In this document: piece by piece, positions 24,101 through 30,610 of the stretch | Layout of the letters: every line of letters starts with the position of its first letter | Numbering within the stretch: position 1 is the first letter of the stretch | DNA from: Candidatus Omnitrophota bacterium | GTDB lineage: Bacteria > Omnitrophota > Gorgyraeia > Zapsychrales > Fredricksoniimonadaceae | DNA: 34,563 bases | Direction: 5' to 3' | NCBI GenBank assembly: GCA_015234065.1 | Contig: JADFWS010000006.1 | Coordinates: 1-34,563 of the forward strand | Notes under the pieces: model-generated | Told to the model about the DNA's origin: nothing | Databases searched by the model: none | What the model saw: only the letters and a program-made list of their open reading frames with translations | Program-made: the position numbers and the translations under genes

Positions 24101-24186
24101 TTGACGGCGGGTTTGAAGGTTTTGCACCGGTGATCACGAGTGTCATTCCAATGGTATCCCCGCAGCAAGCCCTTGGCGTGCATTAA
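21160..24186 (+). CDS. Large Omnitrophota-type exported protein of unknown function
   Basis: 1008 residues. The N-terminus has a signal-peptide-like helix (MRTMVFALCFSLVFGPG) and a possible cleavage after VRA (residue 40). A ~200-residue conserved-looking block follows: SLPQPGAMLGISPAFVPALVRGL, KDLWVNLSPYEHDRMI, LLAQDYVLKQLTASLIYPEKGLG, PVDTFNKVWIMP. The middle region (~430-700) has no motif I can name. A second helix (LPAASLLLTTVVAVGVGIPAW, ~733-757) precedes a charged C-terminal domain. The end carries MDGGIDIQNIGL...FAPVITSVIPM. The tetrapeptide [D/E]SAM occurs three times in linker-like places (residues 392, 717, 938). From memory the N- and C-terminal blocks recur in very large Omnitrophota proteins. 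Function unknown. GAGG precedes ATG 21160. Confidence 0.8.
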   Translation: MFHWFKQMNDRRILLRISMRTMVFALCFSLVFGPGAQVRADVFNVNSLPQPGAMLGISPAFVPALVRGLIVDPQKPLNFQFIVDSGNGAATTDAVRSEGARMVRYFLAFLTVPEKDLWVNLSPYEHDRMIADGLGKTVLGRDLLAQDYVLKQLTASLIYPEKGLGKEFWAKVYAEARSQFGTIDIPVDTFNKVWIMPERAEIFEQTNRVYVTGAKLKVMLDSDYVAIANNTAAAPSITRQIIREIVLPAIEKEVNEGKNFAPLRQIYYTAILAKWYRDAITQTLLKQAYLGKNKVAGIDSGDVKLKEEIYARYIAAYKVGVFNYIKEEKDPLTNEAIPHKYFSGGMVDFAMNHVVLEHALNVTATGGTFKLGVQLLKASRQVESELQSDSRDSAMSSFFSRRPDLKPESAFDKSVKEGLNKAYKEGRLVEPLPYAGAADGAYHVETGGPMAVEPLEFSPRTMIGDFNGIPLYGLDKPRFPNSFAVTFKGELTREILEQVIYMAVISQKNEVKFVYDQPRTPEAASYVQGFDDPEIFLPIETVITKPGYEDGGVVVSGLLEHPDKWYPGKKVIVLQGQDAMELSRVLWAQLENLQAGERVFQQREIQSDKVIIRTMKEQRSAIPYSLLIAKNVDESGRVAGLKVYIFMRGEAVGQVKGLSMPLGTVEMAGDFVLPETVAPEVLTELIRQGDFKGARKTISVQTAVTEEPRPVRPAEEESAMVSGDFSDPVFALEWFLPAASLLLTTVVAVGVGIPAWQALRKEKNVRRGQLQQKLNHRWHEGVYINANDYIDVLTDNFFKEESRVSAWNDLVLERWKLHEEMLALSSRLSSMDPANANSLLTMAELTRKQHDAIQFYDDPFRQAFAAAKGRRKKILTALGRQWDYMTGHDVDNPDGKGVFASLDPDIARRLSMDVYRLIAPRMAADAAPALSENMVQEESAMTGSVRQEKMDGGIDIQNIGLTKSGASADIQYDVAQAQGILDGGFEGFAPVITSVIPMVSPQQALGVH

Positions 24187-24236
24187 AACGCGCGCAACCC
24201 CTGGGGATCGTGGCAGCCCGGCGGATCCGTTCGTTT

Positions 24237-24257
24237 AATCGAGAAGTTTTCTCGATT
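24237..24257. repeat. Inverted repeat in the 1008-aa gene/hnd intergenic region
   Basis: AATCGAGAA-GTT-TTCTCGATT is a perfect 9-bp stem 50 bases after the 1008-aa gene. Flanking GCGCGC blocks (near 24190 and 24261) could enclose it. There is no T tract on the plus strand, so terminator activity is uncertain. Confidence 0.4.
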
Positions 24258-24290
24258 CTCGCGCGCCTTAAAATAACCAAGCTTTTCTTC

Positions 24291-24320
24291 TTGCCATACC
24301 TGCACACAAGCCCCTATAAT
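24291..24320 (+). promoter_or_regulatory. hnd operon promoter (sigma-70 type)
   Basis: TTGCCA (24291-24296), an 18-base spacer, and a perfect TATAAT (24315-24320) form the best-matching promoter in the window. It predicts a start near 24327 and a ~90-nt leader to hndA. The leader contains two short palindromes, TTGAA-CGA-TTCAA and the one at 24369-24383. Confidence 0.6.
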
Positions 24321-24368
24321 CACTCAATCGTGAAATTTTGAACGATTCAAATTCCCCGATATATCAAT

Positions 24369-24383
24369 CATGTTACATGATCC
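24369..24383. promoter_or_regulatory. Palindrome in the hnd leader, possible operator
   Basis: ATCATG-TTA-CATGAT is a perfect 6-bp inverted repeat with a 3-base centre, about 45 bases downstream of the predicted transcription start and 33 bases before the hndA ATG. It does not match the Rex consensus (TTGTGAANNNNTTCACAA type). It could bind an unknown regulator or fold in RNA. Confidence 0.3.
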
Positions 24384-24416
24384 GGGTTTAATGTTGTTGC
24401 CTTCAAAGGAGAGTCC

Positions 24417-24899
24417 ATGGTAGTTGAAAACTTGGCAGATGATGTAAAGAAGGTCGTGGAACGCTGGAAGGATAAAGAGGGCAACCTCATTATGGTCCTT
24501 CACGATATCCAGGATCATTACGGGTATGTCCCGCGTGAAGCCGCGCTTGAGATCTCGCGTCAGCTGGACCAGCCGCTGGCGCGGATCTATGAAGTTCTGA
24601 CTTTTTACAATTATTTCAAACTTCAGCCGCCGGGAAAGTTCAATATTTCGGTGTGTTTGGGCACGGCCTGTTATTTAAAAGGTGCGGCGGCTCTTATTGA
24701 AGAAGTGACCCGCGTTCTTCATATTAAGGAAGGCGAAACCACTAAAGACGGGCTTTTTCATTTGCAGATCGTGCGTTGCCTGGGCTGTTGCGGCCTGGCG
24801 CCGGTCATCACGGTGGACGGGAAAGTATATAGTGCGGTCAAGCGCGCGGATGTGATGGAGATCATTGCCGAGCATTCCAAGAACCACGGCCAGAAATAA
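24417..24899 (+). CDS. hndA: [FeFe]-hydrogenase subunit, NuoE-like [2Fe-2S] protein
   Basis: 160 residues, AAGGAG ribosome-binding site. A NuoE-type thioredoxin-like fold is shown by LIMVLHDIQDHYGYVPREAA, then the [2Fe-2S] ligands in CLGTACYLKG and CLGCCGLAPV. In electron-bifurcating and NAD(P)-linked hydrogenases this subunit (HydC/HndA) carries one cluster and docks to the flavin subunit. It is the first gene of a four-gene operon driven from the TATAAT promoter upstream. The size is normal for the family. Confidence 0.92.
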   Translation: MVVENLADDVKKVVERWKDKEGNLIMVLHDIQDHYGYVPREAALEISRQLDQPLARIYEVLTFYNYFKLQPPGKFNISVCLGTACYLKGAAALIEEVTRVLHIKEGETTKDGLFHLQIVRCLGCCGLAPVITVDGKVYSAVKRADVMEIIAEHSKNHGQK

Positions 24900-24914
24900 T
24901 ATCAGGAGATTTTT

Positions 24915-25256
24915 ATGGGGATCGTGAAACAGGACCTGTTGAACATGAAGACCGTGGCGGTGAACAAGCGCGCCAAGAACTGGATCCGTGTCGGGTATTC
25001 GACGTGCGGTGTGGCTGCCGGGGCCAAGGAAGTCCTCGAAGTGCTTACGGAAGAAGCCAAGACGCGCGGACTCGACGTTGAAGTGAAAAAGTGCGGCTGT
25101 CTGGGGCTGTGTTCGGCAGAGCCGCTCGTGGAAGTGAATGTAGAAGGCGCGCCGCGCGTATTTTACGGCAAGGTGAATAAGGATGTCGCGCATAAGATCA
25201 TGGACGAGCATGTGTGCCAGAAGAAGCTCGTTGATGGGCATATTTACGAGATTTGA
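24915..25256 (+). CDS. hndB: [FeFe]-hydrogenase subunit, thioredoxin-like [2Fe-2S] protein
   Basis: 113 residues with AGGAG upstream. The pattern GYSTCGVAAGAKEVLEVL followed by KKCGCLGLCSAEPLVEV is the HndB-type [2Fe-2S] thioredoxin-like protein, the fourth subunit of tetrameric hydrogenases such as Desulfovibrio fructosovorans HndABCD. It carries the four cysteines missing from the N-terminal thioredoxin-like region of HndC in this locus, so the cluster seems to be supplied by a separate polypeptide. Confidence 0.88.
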   Translation: MGIVKQDLLNMKTVAVNKRAKNWIRVGYSTCGVAAGAKEVLEVLTEEAKTRGLDVEVKKCGCLGLCSAEPLVEVNVEGAPRVFYGKVNKDVAHKIMDEHVCQKKLVDGHIYEI

Positions 25257-25270
25257 TGGGCCAAGGGCCC

Positions 25271-25316
25271 GTCATCCTGAGGCCGGAAGGCCGAAGGATC
25301 GCCCCACGGGAATGAC
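25271..25316. repeat. REP-like palindromic repeat between hndB and hndC
   Basis: The 46 bases begin GTCATCCTGAGGCC and end CGGGAATGAC. The ends pair as GTCAT/ATGAC, with an inner hairpin GGCC-GGAA-GGCC. Sequences of the type GTCATCCTGAGG...CGAAGGATC are familiar as dispersed palindromic repeats in many genomes. Its position inside an operon, in an otherwise compact array, fits insertion of a small mobile palindrome. Confidence 0.55.
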
Positions 25317-25345
25317 GCATATTTAATAAAGCATGAGGATGAGAT

Positions 25346-27079
25346 ATGAAACGGATATTGATCCAGGATACAGACGGGAATAAAAAGAAGGACCTGCGCG
25401 ATTTTGCGGTGGCCTTAACAAGCCAGCTGCGCGAGCGCAATCTCGACGGGCAGTGCCAGGTGGTAACAGTGGCTGACCTCGGGGTTTATAATAAAGGCTT
25501 GGCGGCGCGCGTCTTGCCGGAGGGCTTTATTTACAAGAATCTGGAAATAAAGAATATCACTGAGATCATCGACAAGACCATTATCGCGGGCCAGAAGATC
25601 GACGCATTGGCGTTTGACAAGAAGAGTAAGCAGATGCGCGTGGTCCTTCGTAATTGCGGGGTTGTTGATCCCGAGAGTTTTGATGAGTACGTGGGCAATG
25701 ACGGGTATCAGGGCCTTGTGCGCGCGCTGGAGATGGGGCCTGAGCAGGCGATCGCCGAGATGAAAAAATCCGGCCTGCGCGGCCGTGGCGGCGCCGGTTT
25801 TCCGACGTGGCTTAAGTGGGATATTACGCGCAAGGTGTCTGGTGACGTAAAATATATTATTTGCAATGGTGATGAAGGCGATCCGGGCGCGTATATGGAT
25901 CGTTCGGTCCTCGAAGGAGATCCCCACTCGGTCATCGAAGGCATGATGATCGGCGGGTTTGCGGTCGGCGCGACGTATGGGTTCTTTTATATCCGTGCCG
26001 AGTACCCGCTCGCCGTTGAACGCATCCAGAAGGCGATCAACAAGTGTTATGAAAAAGGCCTGCTGGGAAAGAATATTTTAGGGAGCAATTTCAATTTTGA
26101 TATGGAGATCCGTTTGGGTGCCGGCGCGTTTGTGTGCGGCGAAGAGACGGCGCTCATCGCGTCTGTCGAAGGCCTGCGCGGGTATCCTCGCCCTCGTCCG
26201 CCATTCCCGTCGGTCAAGGGCCTGTGGGATAAGCCTACGGTCATTAACAATGTGGAAACGCTGGCGAACATTCCGTATATTTTCGCCAAGGGTGGCGAAG
26301 AATTCGGCAAGATCGGGACCGAAGGTTCCAAGGGGACCAAGGTATTTGCGGTCACTGGCAAGGTGCGCAATTCCGGCCTGGTCGAGGTGCCGATGGGGAT
26401 CACGCTCCGCGAGATCGTGTTCGATATCGGGGGCGGCGTTTTTGAGAATAAGGCGATCAAGGCGATCCAGACCGGAGGCCCGTCGGGCGGTGTGATCCCG
26501 GAGCAGTATTTTGATACGCCGGTCGAATATGAAAGTTTGCAGAAGCTGGGGTCTATCATGGGTTCCGGCGGCATGATCGTCATGGACGAAGACGATTGCA
26601 TGGTCGATATTTCCAAGTTTTATCTTGGGTTTTGTGTTGATGAGTCGTGTGGCAAATGCGCGCCGTGCCGTATCGGTGGCACCCAGATGCTCGGGATACT
26701 GACCAGGATCTCGGAAGGCAAGGGTAAGGCGGACGACCTTAATAAGTTGAACCAGATCGCGCTCGCGATGCAAAAGGCTTCTTTATGCGGCCTTGGGCAG
26801 ACGGCGCCGAATCCGGTCTTGTCCACGCTTAAATATTTTGCGGAAGAATACCGGGCTCACGTAGAGGACGGAAAATGTCCGTCAGGAAAGTGCGCAAGCC
26901 TTGTGTCGTTCTTGATCCATAAAGACAAGTGCACGGGCTGCGGCCTTTGTGCGCGCAACTGCCCTGTGAACGTGATCGCAGGCAGCCGCCAGGAAAAGTA
27001 TGTGATCGATCAGGAAAAGTGCATCAGCTGCGGGATGTGCTACCAGGTCTGTAAATTCGACGCGGTGGAGCGTCAATAA
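25346..27079 (+). CDS. hndC: [FeFe]-hydrogenase flavin/NAD(P)-binding subunit, NuoF-like
   Basis: 577 residues. The FMN/NAD(P)H module has GRGGAGFPTWLKW (near 145) and CNGDEGDPGAYMDR (near 172). The N3-type [4Fe-4S] cluster has ESCGKCAPCRIGG (near 432) and SLCGLGQTAPNP. Two C-terminal ferredoxin motifs, CTGCGLCARNCP and CISCGMCYQVCK, complete a HydB-type subunit. The first ~110 residues align with the thioredoxin-like [2Fe-2S] domain of HydB, but the expected CVGTGC and CCGRC cysteines are absent, leaving a cluster-less domain. This is the site of flavin-based electron bifurcation in HydABC-type enzymes. The gene starts 89 bases after hndB, across the REP-like repeat. Confidence 0.93.
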   Translation: MKRILIQDTDGNKKKDLRDFAVALTSQLRERNLDGQCQVVTVADLGVYNKGLAARVLPEGFIYKNLEIKNITEIIDKTIIAGQKIDALAFDKKSKQMRVVLRNCGVVDPESFDEYVGNDGYQGLVRALEMGPEQAIAEMKKSGLRGRGGAGFPTWLKWDITRKVSGDVKYIICNGDEGDPGAYMDRSVLEGDPHSVIEGMMIGGFAVGATYGFFYIRAEYPLAVERIQKAINKCYEKGLLGKNILGSNFNFDMEIRLGAGAFVCGEETALIASVEGLRGYPRPRPPFPSVKGLWDKPTVINNVETLANIPYIFAKGGEEFGKIGTEGSKGTKVFAVTGKVRNSGLVEVPMGITLREIVFDIGGGVFENKAIKAIQTGGPSGGVIPEQYFDTPVEYESLQKLGSIMGSGGMIVMDEDDCMVDISKFYLGFCVDESCGKCAPCRIGGTQMLGILTRISEGKGKADDLNKLNQIALAMQKASLCGLGQTAPNPVLSTLKYFAEEYRAHVEDGKCPSGKCASLVSFLIHKDKCTGCGLCARNCPVNVIAGSRQEKYVIDQEKCISCGMCYQVCKFDAVERQ

Positions 27080-27092
27080 AGGAGTTCAAGTC

Positions 27093-28853
27093 ATGGCAAC
27101 GGCACTGATGGTGAAAGCGCTTATTAATGGTATCCCGGTCGAAGTGGAAGCCGGGACAAGCATTCTTGACGCGGCTAAAAAGGTACAGGTCAATATCCCG
27201 ACACTCTGCAAACACCCCGACCTGACGGCGTCCGCCGGTTGCGGTATTTGCATTGTGAAGGTGAAAAATAACAGAAAACTCTTGCGTGCGTGCTGTACGC
27301 CTCTTGAGAACAACATGGAGGTCATGACGCATGATCCCGAGATCGTTCAGACGCGCCGTACGGTGCTTGAGCTGATCATGTCGAACCATCCGACGGATTG
27401 TTTGATCTGCGGGCGCAACAATGATTGCGAGCTTCAGAAGATCGCGGCCGAGTTTGGTATCCGTGAGGATCTGTTCGAGCGCGTGCTCCCCGAGATCCCG
27501 GTGGATAAGTCAACCGGGACGATCATCCTTGAGCCGAAAAAGTGCATCAAGTGCGGGCGCTGTATCGATGTGTGCCAGAATATGCAGGATGTGTGGGCTT
27601 TGTCTTTTATTCAGAGAGGCTTTAAGACGCGTATTTCACCGGCAGGGGATATCAAGCTTGCCGAATCGCCATGTGTGCGTTGCGGCCAGTGTTCCGCGCA
27701 TTGCCCGACGGGTGCGATCTTCGAGAACGATGAAACGCAGAAAGTCTGGTCGCTCCTTCAGGATCCGGACAAGCATTGCGTGGTCCAGATAGCGCCGGCG
27801 GTCCGTGTGGCTGTTGGTGAGGGGTTCGGATATCCGGTTGGGACGAACTTGACCAAAAAATTATATGCGTTGTTACGCCGTTTAGGGTTCAAGGCGGTGT
27901 TTGATACGAATTTCGGTGCCGATCTTACGATCATGGAAGAGGGCACGGAGTTCGTAGAGCGGTTTGTGAACAAAAAGGGCCCGTTGCCGCTCATCACCAG
28001 CTGCTGCCCGGCGTGGGTTGATTATCTTGAGAAGTATTATGGCGATATGATCAGCCTGTTCTCGTCGGCCAAGAGCCCGCATGAAATGGTGGGGGCGCTG
28101 ACCAAGACGTATTATGCCGGTAAAAAGGCGATCGATCCTGCCAAGATCAAAGTGGTTTCGATCATGCCGTGTACGGCCAAGAAATACGAGATCAGCCGCA
28201 CGGAAGATATGTCGGCGTCGGGGTATCAGGACGTGGATGTGTCGTTAACGACGCGTGAGCTGATCCGCATGATCAAGCAGGCCGGGATCGACTTCAAGAA
28301 TCTTCCGGATGAAGACGCGGACCTGATGCTCGGCGATTATGCCGGCGCGGGTACGATCTTCGGCGCCACGGGTGGTGTTATGGAAGCGGCACTGCGTACG
28401 GCGTATTTTGCGATCACGGGCGAGAATCTCAAGGATGTGAATTTCACGGCGGTCCGTGGATTGCAGGGTGTCAAGGAAACCACGGTCAACGTGAAGGGCA
28501 CAGAGGTCAAGATCGCGGTGGCGCATGGGCTTAAGAATGTCAAGTTCGTGATGGATAAGGTGCGTGATGCGCTGAAGAATAATCAGCCATTGCCATATCA
28601 TTTTATTGAGGTCATGGCATGCCCCGGCGGATGTGTCGGCGGCGGCGGCCAGCCGTATATGGTGACGGACGATATTCGTAAGCAGCGCGCAAAGGGCTTG
28701 TACGACGAGGATGCTGGTATGCCCAAGCGCTGTTCGCATGAGAATCCGTTTGTTCAGGAGCTGTACAAGGATTTTCTGGAAAAGCCGTTGTCACACAAGG
28801 CGCATAAGTTACTGCATACGCATTATAAAGCGCGCCCGTTGTATGTGAAATAA
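27093..28853 (+). CDS. hndD: [FeFe]-hydrogenase catalytic subunit, group A3
   Basis: 586 residues. An N-terminal plant-type [2Fe-2S] region (CKHPDLTASAGCGIC...ACC) is followed by the His-ligated [4Fe-4S] site (HPTDCLICGRNNDC) and two ferredoxin motifs (CIKCGRCIDVC, CVRCGQCSAHCP). The H-cluster signatures are intact: L1 TSCCPAW (near 302), L2 MPCTAKKYE (near 358) and L3 MACPGGCVGGGGQP (near 508). Domain content and the NuoE/NuoF-like partners place it in the NAD(P)-linked, often bifurcating group A3. It lacks the extra C-terminal [2Fe-2S] domain of Thermotoga HydA. AAGGAG precedes the ATG. The enzyme should be cytoplasmic, as no signal peptide is seen. Confidence 0.95.
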   Translation: MATALMVKALINGIPVEVEAGTSILDAAKKVQVNIPTLCKHPDLTASAGCGICIVKVKNNRKLLRACCTPLENNMEVMTHDPEIVQTRRTVLELIMSNHPTDCLICGRNNDCELQKIAAEFGIREDLFERVLPEIPVDKSTGTIILEPKKCIKCGRCIDVCQNMQDVWALSFIQRGFKTRISPAGDIKLAESPCVRCGQCSAHCPTGAIFENDETQKVWSLLQDPDKHCVVQIAPAVRVAVGEGFGYPVGTNLTKKLYALLRRLGFKAVFDTNFGADLTIMEEGTEFVERFVNKKGPLPLITSCCPAWVDYLEKYYGDMISLFSSAKSPHEMVGALTKTYYAGKKAIDPAKIKVVSIMPCTAKKYEISRTEDMSASGYQDVDVSLTTRELIRMIKQAGIDFKNLPDEDADLMLGDYAGAGTIFGATGGVMEAALRTAYFAITGENLKDVNFTAVRGLQGVKETTVNVKGTEVKIAVAHGLKNVKFVMDKVRDALKNNQPLPYHFIEVMACPGGCVGGGGQPYMVTDDIRKQRAKGLYDEDAGMPKRCSHENPFVQELYKDFLEKPLSHKAHKLLHTHYKARPLYVK

Positions 28854-28905
28854 GGCGTGGCAGTATTAATATAAATCCTGTACCAAGGGCGCGTGCCTGA
28901 GGCGA

Positions 28906-28968
28906 GGGATCGGGAAGAGTAGATATTCAAGCCCCGGTCCTGTTTTATCAGGATCGGGGCTTTTTATT
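28906..28968 (+). terminator. Terminator with competing upstream stem (possible attenuator)
   Basis: The terminator stem AAGCCCCGGTCCTG / CAGGATCGGGGCTT (28929-28942 and 28949-28962, one G-U pair, loop TTTTAT) runs into TTTTTATTTAT. An upstream segment GGGATCGGG (28906-28914) repeats part of the 3' arm and can pair with CCCCGGTCC in the 5' arm, forming an alternative hairpin that would prevent the terminator. Only about ten bases separate the T tract from the ribosome-binding site of the TM1266-family gene, leaving no room for a promoter after it. Expression of the maturation operon must therefore pass through this element. Confidence 0.7.
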
Positions 28969-28981
28969 TATAGGAGGCATC

Positions 28982-29230
28982 ATGGATAAGCGGCTTGGTT
29001 TTATTGGCATTATTATCGAGGACCGGCGGAAGTCGGCGCCGAAAGTCAATGAGCTGTTGACCCAGTACGGGGAATCGATCATTGCGCGCACAGGCATCCC
29101 GTATCGGCCGAAGCATTGCAATGTGATCACGCTCGCGGTGGAAATGTCGACGGATGAGCTTGGCAGTCTGACCGGGAAGCTAGGCGCGCTTGAAGGTGTC
29201 ATGGTTAAATCGGCACTCGCAAAGGCTTAG
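28982..29230 (+). CDS. TM1266-family iron-only hydrogenase system regulator
   Basis: 82 residues, TAGGAGG ribosome-binding site. The ACT-like/NikR-C-like small protein (RLGFIGIIIEDRRKSAPKVNELLTQYG, IIARTGIPYRPKHCNVITLAVE, LGSLTGKLGALEGVMVKS) is the TM1266 family, consistently found with hydE/F/G and called a putative iron-only hydrogenase system regulator. It has no DNA-binding domain of its own, so the mode of regulation is unproven. It opens the maturation operon and follows the attenuator-like terminator directly. Confidence 0.88.
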   Translation: MDKRLGFIGIIIEDRRKSAPKVNELLTQYGESIIARTGIPYRPKHCNVITLAVEMSTDELGSLTGKLGALEGVMVKSALAKA

Positions 29231-29236
29231 GTGCGT

Positions 29237-30610
29237 ATGGATTATCGAACTGAACAAGATTCTCTTGGCTCAAAACAGGTCCCGATCAATGCGTACTACG
29301 GCATTCATACGGCGCGGGCGCTGGAGAATTTCTCATCCGGCACGCGGCGTGTGCCGCTGTGCTTGATCTATGCGTTAGCGATGGTGAAGCGGGCGGCGGC
29401 TGAGGCGAACCGGGATCTGGGGTATCTTCCGCCGGATATCGCAGGTGCGATCAGTACAGCCTGTGATGATGTATCTGCAGGGAAGTTGGATGGGGAATTT
29501 ATGTTGAATGCGTTTCAGGGCGGAGCCGGCACATCCACGAATATGAATGTGAATGAAGTACTTGCGAATCGGGCGCTGGAGATATCGGGTCAACCTAAAG
29601 GCGCGTACGGTGTTATCCATCCGCTGGATCATGTGAATAAACATCAGTCGACCAACGATGTATATCCGACGGCGCTCAAGGTGGCGCTGATCGGTCAGTT
29701 TCGGGGGCTGGCCGAGGCGGTGGCGGGTGTGCAGGGCGCGCTTCAGCGTAAGGAAAAGGAATTTGCGGGTGTGGTCAAGATCGGCCGGACCGAGCTTCAG
29801 GAGGCGGTCCCGATGACGCTCGGCGCCGAGTTTTCGGCGTGGGCAGAGGCGGTGTCAAGGGATCGCTGGCGCACGTTTAAATGTGAAGAGCGTTTAAGGG
29901 TTGTCAATCTTGGCGGGACCGCGATCGGGACCGGGTTGGGCGCGCCGCGAGAGTATATCTTTCTGGTGATCGAGAAATTGAGAGCGATCACAGGGCTTGG
30001 GCTGGCCCGCGGCGAGAATCCCGTCGGAGAGACCGCCAACGCGGATGTGTTGGTTGAGGTGTCGGGTATCCTCAAGGCGCACGCCGTGAATCTTCTGAAG
30101 CTATCGAACGACCTGCGGTTGCTCAATGAGTTGGGCGAGATCAGGTTGCCGTCCCTTCAGGCAGGCTCGTCTTTGATGCCGGGCAAAGTAAATCCGGTGT
30201 TGTGTGAGGCGGCGGCGCAGGCCGGGCTTCTGGTGATCGCGAACGATATGCTGGTGACCGAAGCCGCATCACGGGGCACACTGCAGATCATTGAATTTTT
30301 GCCGCTTCTGGCAACGGCGCTGATCGAGTCTTTGGAAATCCTCAAAGACATTGATATAAAATTGGCCGTACATATCGGCGGGATCAAGGCGGATGAGGCA
30401 AAGTGCCGTTATTATTTTGATCGAAGCCCGACGTTGGTGACGGCATTTGTGCCGTATGTCGGGTATGACCGGTGTGTCGCGATGTTGAAAGAATTTGAAG
30501 CGTTGCCGCAAGAAAACCTGAACGATTTCCTCGTTGAAAAGCTGGGGCGGGAAGAGGTTGAGAAGGTTTTGGCACCGCATAATCTCGTCGGTTTGGGGTA
30601 CAGGAAATAA
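29237..30610 (+). CDS. aspA: Aspartase/fumarase-family lyase in the maturation operon
   Basis: 457 residues from ATG 29237. A GTG at 29231 is equally in frame. Aspartase-type motifs are present: GTSTNMNVNEVLANRALE, HVNKHQSTNDVYPTALKVA, GRTELQEAVPMTLGAEF, GTAIGTGLGAP and the signature GSSLMPGKVNPV. The family releases ammonia from L-aspartate to give fumarate. Genes of this type recur beside hydE/F/G, and the H-cluster azadithiolate nitrogen derives from ammonium, so a local ammonium supply is a fair inference. After the signature loop the sequence diverges from E. coli aspartase, so another substrate is possible. The stop overlaps the hydF ATG (TAATG). Confidence 0.85.
   Translation: MDYRTEQDSLGSKQVPINAYYGIHTARALENFSSGTRRVPLCLIYALAMVKRAAAEANRDLGYLPPDIAGAISTACDDVSAGKLDGEFMLNAFQGGAGTSTNMNVNEVLANRALEISGQPKGAYGVIHPLDHVNKHQSTNDVYPTALKVALIGQFRGLAEAVAGVQGALQRKEKEFAGVVKIGRTELQEAVPMTLGAEFSAWAEAVSRDRWRTFKCEERLRVVNLGGTAIGTGLGAPREYIFLVIEKLRAITGLGLARGENPVGETANADVLVEVSGILKAHAVNLLKLSNDLRLLNELGEIRLPSLQAGSSLMPGKVNPVLCEAAAQAGLLVIANDMLVTEAASRGTLQIIEFLPLLATALIESLEILKDIDIKLAVHIGGIKADEAKCRYYFDRSPTLVTAFVPYVGYDRCVAMLKEFEALPQENLNDFLVEKLGREEVEKVLAPHNLVGLGYRK

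Noticed and set aside
24187-24416. CRISPR array or tandem repeat in the intergenic region
   Set aside because: Only isolated inverted repeats are present; there is no regular repeat-spacer pattern here or elsewhere in the window.
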